In this document: positions 56,510-64,000 of the stretch, piece by piece | How positions within the stretch are numbered: the first letter of the stretch is position 1 | How the letters are laid out: each line of letters begins with the position of its first letter | Made by a program: the position numbers and the translations under genes | Notes under the pieces: model-generated | Database searches by the model: none | What the model saw: the letters and a program-made list of their open reading frames with translations, nothing else | Told to the model about the DNA's origin: nothing | Source of the DNA: Spongilla lacustris | Lineage: Eukaryota > Porifera > Demospongiae > Spongillida > Spongillidae | Assembly (NCBI GenBank): GCA_949361645.1 | Contig: OX442416.1 | Location: 4,626,629-4,690,628 of the forward strand | Length of the DNA: 64,000 nt | Reading direction: 5' to 3'

Positions 56510-57580
56510 TCAAAAAAAAGTATACTCTGTACTCCTGCAGAGGAGCAATGCCATTACAACATGTATGTTCACTGCATAGGCAGTAGAAGGTATTTGAGAT
56601 TAGTCAGCCCATGATTAATTGATTTATTAGCATCGCACCATGCCTACGTTTCAACTGAAAATTAATAATTACAGAGATGAATTGCATGTAATTGAAGAGC
56701 CTGAATGTTTGTTATCATTCCCACTAATGACCTCCTTAGTGATGCGAATGCAAATTTAATGTCATGAAGTTAATTGATGTGTTCATACTGTACATGTTTA
56801 AAAGAGAGATGAATACACAAGCCATGATAATCATATACAGAATGAACAGCTGAAATTGATGGTGTTAAATATGATGCCAAGTGGAATAAATGCTAATATT
56901 CGTGCTGCAGATTACAATGTTATTATGGTAGATGAGTAAATGGATTTTGCAAATCGCGATAGAAGTGGTGGTGATGGCTAGATTTCTGGAGTCATAGGAT
57001 CATGATGAACCATGCCTGGCTAGATATCTGCTCATTGTAACCAAAAGAATGCATCGAAGTATTGCCGAAAACCAAAAAATGCAACGATAGCTGCATGTCC
57101 CGCTTCATAAAATGGCCTCCATGTTGTCATATTTACCTCATGCTCACTAAGCAGACGATGCTTAGCAGCCACTAATTAAATAGGTTTGGATAAAAGTACA
57201 TTGTGACTGTTCCAATACGTGTAACTTTAAATGGAACATAGCGATAAACACTTATATAAAGTACTCAATAAGGATATGAAAATTAAATGACTCCGATCCA
57301 AGATACGTTAGGCCATGGACTGGTCAGACTGACCAGTTCTGCCCCCACTGTACTGAATACTAGATGCCAGGTTAATTCCTGTCCACTGAACTATCCTAGG
57401 TCCTGTTACTACATTACTGGTCTTCAAAGTCTTGAGATCATTTGCATCATTACAGTTATCTTCATAGAAGTAGAATAAATAAGATGCAAGAGTTTAAGCA
57501 GGATAAGTAGACACAATGATCTGAACCTGCGCCAGCATACGATTGATTGATGGTTAATGAATGTCATTAAAAAATTTAAG
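56510..57580. other. No gene recognised upstream of ankyrin exon A
   Basis: Unique AT-rich sequence without repeats of note. It probably belongs to an intron or the 5' flank of the minus-strand ankyrin gene. One short plus-strand open frame (57287-57478) has no recognisable domain. Confidence 0.5.
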
Positions 57581-57584
57581 TTGC

Positions 57585-58030
57585 ACCGGGACAACGAAGA
57601 AATGGATCACTTATCTCTTTGTTGAAATCGAACGACAACAGTAAGATCTACATTTTCATATTAATTTCATGTCATAAAACTATGCGCTTCTAGACAAACA
57701 AAGAACCTGTTTCTCGTGCCCACGCCCAAAGAAACAGTTGGTCTTCGTCGTCGTCTTCTTCTTATTCTTATAACTTGAAGAACTTGAATAAAACCAATCG
57801 CTTCTAAATTTACTGGCACGATGCCCCTTAAGGTCATATAGACGCATATCACATCCACTAAAAGTAGCAAGCATTATGTATACAAGAAAGAACCGACCAA
57901 GTTAAAAGCGAAATAACTATTGATAGGATGAAACTAAGTCCAATGGGTCGCTCGAACACTCGGTTTTAGTTATCTTCATCCTATCAAGAGCTATTTCGCT
58001 TTTAACCCAGTCGGTTCTTTCTTGGACACC
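57585..58030. repeat. Hairpin-ended repeat element, copy 1
   Basis: A body with TTATCTCTTTGTTGAAATCG and ATGTCATAAAACTATGCG is followed by a hairpin whose arms (about 57881-57930 and 57975-58024, CAAGAAAGAACCGACC and complement) are about 50 bp with few mismatches. It is followed by GGACACCCTGTATA. A diverged relative lies at 61596-61911. Minus-strand open frames here are not convincing. Confidence 0.55.
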
Positions 58031-58279
58031 CTGTATAGAAATTAATAATGTTAGACAGTATATATGCTCTAACATGCACTAAATTTATTTGGTGTTCCAA
58101 TCGCAGTATAATCGTTATTTTGGCTGGTGAAGTTGTTTTTCTAAATATGCCTTTGTGTCCTCGAAAGATCTACATGTAAGCAACAAACGGAATACTTCCA
58201 AAAGCAAGATGAGAACAAGGGTAAAGCCCGAGCGTGCTACAAGGCCGATCCCCAAGTAGACGGCCTCTGTACGCAACAG

Positions 58280-58480
58280 CTACAATGCATATATTGAATC
58301 TAAGCGATCTGCTAAAAGGCAGCGATATCATGAGGACATCAAGGAGAACCGTGCTGCTAAAAACCAGTGACATCAAGAGGACCTCAAGGAGAACTGTGCT
58401 GCTAAAAGACAGCAATATCAAGAGGACCTTGAGCAGAATCGTGATGCTAAAAGGTAGATATACAAGGGCAATTCAGCTGC
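58280..58480 (+). pseudogene. Relic with a 45-bp (15-residue) KRQRYQEDLKENRAA repeat
   Basis: About four copies of a 45-bp unit reading AAKRQ-YQEDLKENR-type peptides, strongly charged and coiled-coil-like. Repeats of this kind occur near the N-terminus of some invertebrate transposon-encoded proteins. The sense frame contains TGA near 58364 and TAG near 58455, so it is decayed. The longer open frame 58234-58554 is in another frame and is treated as a shadow. Confidence 0.4.
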
Positions 58481-58559
58481 CATTGAGGGAGCTAATAGGA
58501 GTCGGTATTGGAAGGGTCTTAGAACTACTACTACCTCCCAAAAGATCATGCTAGTTGGA

Positions 58560-59186
58560 TGCAGGAAAATTTGATGTACATTTGATTTAAAACAAAAACT
58601 AAATATTATATCATGTATTAAAAAAATAGATGCATGGGGAATGCATTTACCTACAAGAACCAACAGAAAATATGCATCACGTGACTATCACGTTACATAA
58701 CTTTAGTTTTCTGTGACCTCAGTCTTGTCACATGAGTTTTCATAAATATATTCACTCAGGGTCAACGAATTGGGATGATTATTGAATTGTATATAGCTTC
58801 AGCATAAATATGCTGGTTGAGTCAGATTCTGAACCTGGAAAACTGTTCGCGTATAATCAAGCGATGTGTAGTTTTTGAGGGCTTTTATTATTTCATATGA
58901 AACTATTGTTATTAACAGTTATTTGTGTTACAGCATAGGAAGTGGGTGGCGGTTGTAGTCAAAGTGAAATCGGTTCTTTTCAGAACCACTCGCAATGGAG
59001 CAGCGGAGAAAAAGTCAAATGGCGGAGCGTACTTGGGCATCGCTGAGGCACAGAAAGGCTCCGATGGGTGACCCAGACGCTGGCGCAACAGCAAACTATT
59101 GTGCACAGTAACTAGCAGCACTAATACCTGGTACAGAGCATCCGATGGTTGCTACAGTTCAATCAGTACTTGTAATGCTACAGTTC
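58560..59186. other. No gene recognised
   Basis: AT-rich unique sequence. Near 59110-59190 a ~38-bp phrase (GCTACAGTTCAATCAGTACTTGTAAT) is tandemly repeated; it also resumes on the far side of the hAT element at 60502-60540, which shows that the element inserted into it. Confidence 0.5.
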
Positions 59187-59752
59187 AATCACAGGGATTT
59201 ATCTGACCCACCCTTTACCCACCCACTACCCACCCGTAACTTTTGGGCTTACCCACCCGTGACTTTTGGGCTTTACCCACCCGTAAAAATTATATTGGAT
59301 GGTATTGCTTTTTATAGTTAATTGGTTGCGGGCGCCATATGCCATATAATCCCCTCCGCCCCCAAGTATTGTTTTCTTATTTTATTTTATTATTTGTATT
59401 ATTAATACTGACAAAAAAAAGGAATTACGCCCCTCAAAAGGTATTCATTAGCGGTCACGTACACGTAATGTGCCGTTTGCGTCGCATTTTTCACCATGAT
59501 AGAATTAAGACGAATTGAGTAAAGCGTTTGCGTAGGAATGACAAAGTGTATGTTAAAAGTAGCATCATACATAAACGCTACGCAAACTTTTATACGTGTA
59601 CTTATTTGTCACCGCTACTGTACTTTTAGCCACACTGTTGCGTAAGGACGAAGGGTCTTAACTGTTGCCTTTTTCGATGAGCTTGTGTATAAGAGGTATT
59701 AATTAGCACATTAGATCTATCGGTAGGCGTTATTTAAAATGCTATTACTAAA

Positions 59753-59902
59753 ATGTCAAGAGACAATCCGCTCACAAAAGCAGTAAGTGTAGTTCGTGCC
59801 GGTGGGGTAGGTGGTTTAGGTCGCGGCAGGTCTTCTAAAGAGCCAGTACACACAAGTATTGCAGATCAGCCAGAGGTTTTTTTTGGAGACTTCAATTACT
59901 AG
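59753..59902 (+). pseudogene. hAT transposase N-terminal remnant, 49 codons
   Basis: Open frame MSRDNPLTKAVSVV, then a Gly/Arg-rich GGVGGLGRGRSS, ending at TAG after GDFNY. It sits where the transposase start is expected in the element, upstream of the C-terminal fragment. No zinc finger is visible. Assignment rests on position only. Confidence 0.4.
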
Positions 59903-60004
59903 TAGTCATTCAAAATCGGATTTAGGAGGTCCCATTTCACCAACAGTACTGCTAAGTGGCAATGACGAGAGCCAATCAACTCAGACATAAACCCTAGTGA
60001 GTCA

Positions 60005-60229
60005 GTGATGTTCCCAAATCTAAGGCTTGCTGCAATCAGATTGTCACTGTTGCCATCTAGTTCTGCTGAAGCAGAACAATCATTTTCAACAATGAGTAGA
60101 ATTTTGACAAAACTGCGAAATCGACTGAGGGACACTTGGACGACCTACTTTTCTGTGAAATGGAGGGACCAGACATTCCTGATCCTCGAGGCAAAATGGA
60201 AAATATTGTGGCATTTAGGAAATATATAA
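60005..60229 (+). pseudogene. hAT transposase C-terminal dimerisation fragment
   Basis: Open frame with FPNLRLAAIRLSLLPSSSAE then AEQSFSTMSRILTKLRNRL, the conserved hAT C-terminal motif (A-E-x-S-F-S followed by I-x-T/K-x-L-R). The sequence after RNRL drifts from the family. The catalytic domain is missing, so no activity is expected from this copy. Confidence 0.75.
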
Positions 60230-60713
60230 ATGGAGTTTTTTCTTTATGGCGTAATTACAGGGTAAAGTAGTTTTTGCATCAATTGTGCATCGCTGTGTAT
60301 GTGAACACTGGAAATCGATTTGTGTATGCTGTTGTTTATACATGTAACTATTCAGTACTACATATTAATCATTCGTGAATTGATTGTACACAATTGAATT
60401 CTGGCGCGCATATGACACATTATAGCTTCCATGGTTGACATAACCCACCCATGCCCAGTTGCCTACCCACCCATCATAAATAAAAGCCAGATAAATCCCT
60501 GAATCAGTACTTGTAATGCTACAGTTCAATCAGTATTTTTACATGTACGGTAACATGAATAGGGGTGGAGTGAGTTCATAGTTATATGAGATGGGCTGAT
60601 GTACATGTACATTTACGTACATGATTGATTTATTTATTTATTTTTTGTCTTGATTTTTTTTGTCTTTGAAAAATTTTACATTACGTACACAGCTAAAATA
60701 AAATAACACGATG

Positions 60714-62824
60714 CACTTTTAAAGAGGTAGAGTAAACTTCAATCCAAAATTTGGATTGACCATTCCCTTACAGCTGGTAATCCAATAATGGATTTCTTGT
60801 GCAATCTTTGCATCCTCATACATATCTGATGCAAAAAAGAAAGCTAGAGCTTGGGACTTTTAAATTCCTATTTCCCACCTAATTATTAATGAGATGTAGA
60901 GGTTGTCTGGTCAAGTTTCTTGTTTGAACGAGAACCTAATTTACATATCACCCCTTGTCATTTGGGGGTGTTCTGAGGTACTTGGAGAAGGGGACTGACT
61001 ACTTTCTGGGCTTAGGACTTTTTAAATCCCATTTCCCCCCTGTCACACACTATGAAATATTCACCGATCAACGCCACAATATTTTTGTTTACTAAAGTAA
61101 AATTGTCCAAAATCAATAAAATGAGACAGCAGAAGAATGCTAGGTAGTAAGGAGGTGGTGTGAACAATATAATCTTAAGCCTTGAAGATGAGTAACTTCA
61201 AATTAGTATAATATTTCAAAGGGAACTGTAAACACATTGTTGACAACTGGTTAATGAGATGTAAAGGTTGTCTGGTTAAGTTCCTTCTTTGATGGAGAAC
61301 CTAACTTTCATATCACCCCTTGTCATTTGGGGAATGTTCTGAGGTACATGGAGAAGGGGAATGACTACTTTGCTGGGCTTAGGACTCAGTTTTAAAATCC
61401 CATTTCCCCCCTGTCACACACTATGGATTATTAACCGATTAACGTAGGAATATTTTTGTTTTATATTGTCCAAAATCAATAAAATGAGGCAGCAGAGGAA
61501 TGTTATGTAGTAGGGAGGTGGTGTGAACAATCGAGAGTTACGGTAGTAACTCTCATATAGGATTTGACCCCGATTATGAATGTCATAAAAAAAACGGGAC
61601 GCGCATCTAACGGGACTCCTATCAATCGGATCGCTTAGCTCTTTGTCATTGTCGAACAAGCAGTCAAAAACGAGCAGTTTCGTGTTTGTTTGATGTCATA
61701 AAACCGCATGGTTGTGGAGAACAAAACGCTTGTTTAAACTCGTACCCAGTCCTACCGTATTTCTCGTTATTGTTCTTCTTGACAACAAGGGTTGAATGAT
61801 AAGAAATAGTCCTATATTTAGCACATGCATGAACAATGTATTGTCCTACAATGTGTGCCGGGCTAAATATAGGACTATTTCGTTTTTCCTTATCATTCAA
61901 CCCTTGTTTCCCTGCTTTTTACACCCCTATTGCCTTCCAATCCTATATACCACCAACTTTCTCATAGAGAATGTTTTTATTTACTTGTATAATCTGAAGC
62001 CACAAAGATGAATAACTTCAAATTAGTATAATATTTCAAAGGGTCTGGAAGAATCCTTTGGTAACAGTAAACACATTGTTGACTCAGATATGCGTCTCTT
62101 GGAGGTAACCGGTTGATGGGATGTAGAGGTTGTCTGGTCAAGAACCTAACTTCCATATCACCCCTTGTCATTTGGGGGTGTTCTGAGGTAGTTGTAGAAG
62201 GGGACTTTTCAGGGCTTGGAACTTTTTAAATCTCATTTCCCCCTGTCACACACTATGATTTATTAATGAGATGTTGAGTTATCTGGACAAATTCCTTCAT
62301 TGAAGGAGAACCTAACTTCCATATCACCCCACCTCATTAATAATTCATAGTGTTTTGACAGGGGAAAATGTGATTCTCTTAGTCCCAGGTCCAAGTTCCT
62401 GAGAACACCTCTTAAATGACAAGGGGTGATATGGAAGTTAGGTTGTCCTTGTCATTTGAGGTGTGTTCTGATGTAATTGGAGAAGGAGACTGACTACTAA
62501 GGGGTGATATGGAAGTTAGGCTGTCCTTCAAAAAAAAAACTTGACTAGACAACCTTTATATCCATAAGCCCATGACTACGCACCCAACAAGTACGCTATA
62601 GAACGGCTATATAGCAACCTTAAATGTCTTAAAATGTGTGGCACTATATACATATTTTATTTTCAAAGGAATAATGCCAGCTCAATCCAAATTTCTACAA
62701 TCCAAAATCCAAGGTTTGAGGATGAATCTAATGTTACGGAGCAGAAAAATTTAATCCAACTGTATTTCAATCCAATGGATTGAATTTGTTTTGGATTGAC
62801 ATTTACACTACCGTTTTTACAGTG
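60714..62824. mobile_element. 2.1-kb element with ~24-bp imperfect terminal inverted repeats
   Basis: The left end CACTTTTAAAGAGGTAGAG and the right end (inverted) CACTGTAAAAACGGTAGTG match at most positions and are followed on both sides by CAATCCAAAA words. Inside, a ~170-bp phrase with ACCTAACTTCCATATCACCCC and CTTGTCATTTGGGGGTGTTC occurs in three direct copies (near 60890, 61255, 62105) and again, partly inverted, at 62290-62530. A hairpin repeat (61596-61911) is inserted or included. No transposase was recognised and no target duplication is clear. Confidence 0.45.
61596..61911. repeat. Hairpin-ended repeat element, copy 2
   Basis: Relative of 57585-58030: shared words GATCGCTTAGCTCTTTGTC and ATGTCATAAAACCGCATGG. 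The terminal hairpin (about 61787-61824 and 61861-61906) has arms with CAAGGGTTGAATGATAAG and GAAATAGTCCTATATTTAGC. The arm sequence differs from copy 1, but the layout (body, then hairpin) is the same. Confidence 0.5.
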
Positions 62825-64000
62825 TGTCCCAATGGATTCTACTCAATTACGTATACAGTGAGCAATCCGTATCAAAATCGCTTTCTGTTGGAGTAATGGG
62901 GTGGTGGCGCGCTATACTAGTCCATGTCGATCCTTCCCTTGCGCGCATCTGTTCTCACATGCATCTCGCCCCGCTGTTCCCCTTCCTACTGGCCCATGCA
63001 CATATAGTTGGGCACCACACAATCACGTCACAAATGAAATAGAGCAAGTCATCCCCCGTTATCAGTCACCTTCCCGACAGCGAAAAATACTCAACATTTT
63101 AAAATTCTATCCGGACGCAGTAAACTAATAAGGTTGTTTACAACACACCAACATACCTCCTCTATTCCCTCAGTTTCTTTCCCATTCGAAGCTCTCTCCA
63201 TGTTACTGCAAGGGCTGTTTTATGTTTATGTCATGTGACTACGTGTTGCTGTTACATGTAACTTATGCACTTATCAAATGACAATGACATCCGGTATTAC
63301 CCTCACCCTCCCCCCCCCCCCCCCCCCCCGACCCCCGTACGGGCGATGCCGGGATTAGTAGGTATTTGACCGCGTGCTGTGCTTAGGTAGGGGCGGTGTG
63401 GGCATTTTCCTAGTTGAGGTTCCATCATTAGTATTCATTGCTACTACTACGGATTTGATATGCTCTGTGACTCATGAATATAATTAGCAATTCGAGAGGT
63501 CAAAAATAATAGAGGCCAAATCTGGTTTCAGCGTTGAAAACTCATCGCTAACAGGGTAAAGCTTCTTGCCTCAGCTCAACCTCACCCGCCGCCGATCCCC
63601 CCCCCCCCCCCCTCCCATCGGTACCGCCGCCACCTCACCCGCGCCTTTCCCCGCCTATTTTAACTACGTGCACTGTAGCCAATAAGGGCAACTAACGCAG
63701 TCCTTGGTAATGCTATGTTGTACACCCTCACCTTAATCAGCAGTCGTGCCGCATACAAACATATCGCGTAGGCCAGGGCGCCGAGCTCAGCCGCTATACT
63801 TTGCTCCACTAACGGCTAACAAAAACTATAGTAGGCACTAGCCTAACCGTGTGCTCAACAGCATCTCTAGCTACTATATGTACATGGATCGCAGTGGATC
63901 GTTCAGTGTAGACTATTTAGAATTTTAATTGAAATGAACACGAGTTAACTCACGTGACATATTACATACTTTAGCTATTAAATAAACAATTCCCCTATTG
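62825..64000. other. No gene recognised; two poly-C tracts
   Basis: Unique sequence, somewhat richer in G+C than the rest, with C runs at about 63312-63329 and 63598-63612. Short plus-strand open frames (62824-63128) show no domain. Nothing else could be assigned. Confidence 0.5.

Larger units (their letters stand above)
59192..60501 (+). mobile_element. hAT-like element, internally deleted (1310 bp)
   Basis: Tips CAGGGATTTATCTG at the left and its complement at the right. Sub-terminal repeats of ACCCACCCGTAACTTTTGGGC (left) and ACCCACCCAT (right) follow. The flanks share AATCA (59187-59191 and 60502-60506), suggesting a 5-bp target duplication. Inside are an N-terminal open frame (59753-59902) and a C-terminal dimerisation fragment (60005-60229); the catalytic middle is deleted. 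Confidence 0.8.

Noticed and set aside
58234..58554. 106-codon open frame (plus strand) over the 45-bp repeat
   Set aside because: It is in a different frame from the charged KRQRYQED reading, which is the recognisable protein pattern and has stops.

Overview
This is AT-rich eukaryotic, almost certainly animal, DNA. It has spliced coding exons with very short introns (56-60 bp), a metazoan-type ankyrin-repeat gene, a BEN-domain protein, and DNA transposons of the piggyBac, Tc1/mariner and hAT groups beside non-LTR retrotransposons. The mix and the tiny introns fit an early-branching marine invertebrate such as a demosponge. That is inference from gene style, not from a marker gene. No rRNA or convincing tRNA gene and no CRISPR-like array was found.

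The background fabric, about 31 kb of the 64 kb, is a diverged repeat with a unit of about 600-640 bp. It fills 403-5577, 10227-16329, 29256-34137 and 40628-56150. On the minus strand it lies in the introns of an ankyrin-repeat gene. Four exons of that gene can be read: one of 84 nt (56419-56502) and three paralogous 81-nt phase-0 exons (53623-53703, 45357-45437, 31246-31326). Each 81-nt exon sits in a larger duplicated block that also holds a minisatellite rich in RFX X-box-like palindromes.

Into this fabric many mobile elements are inserted, often nested. (a) Elements with TTAA target sites: a near-complete 3980-bp piggyBac at 6181-10160, a second nearly identical copy cut by the window start (1-398), a 634-bp non-autonomous family (1041-1674, 41190-41823, 54540-55172), a 3362-bp element full of minisatellite (16627-19988) and a fourth family (1697-2223 and an end at 40623). 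All four families share one end design: a 16-bp family-specific palindrome exactly 16 bp from the tip, repeated 43-44 bp further in. (b) The 6181 piggyBac sits in one arm of a 649-bp foldback element that has its own 8-bp target duplication. (c) At 16330-29255 a 12.9-kb nested cluster holds a CR1/L2-like retrotransposon, two copies of a retrotransposon with a restriction-endonuclease-like C-terminus inserted in (TAA)n, and a 6439-bp Tc1/mariner element (22285-28723).

The most striking object is that Tc1/mariner element. It has TA target duplications and matching CAGTAG termini. It carries an apparently intact two-exon DD34E transposase on the minus strand and, convergently, a six-exon BEN-domain gene on the plus strand. 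Four minisatellites lie inside the element, two of them in BEN exons.

The remaining regions (34138-40623 and 56510-64000) hold broken hAT transposases, hairpin elements, a 2.1-kb TIR element, satellite-like tandem repeats and long stretches where I see no gene.
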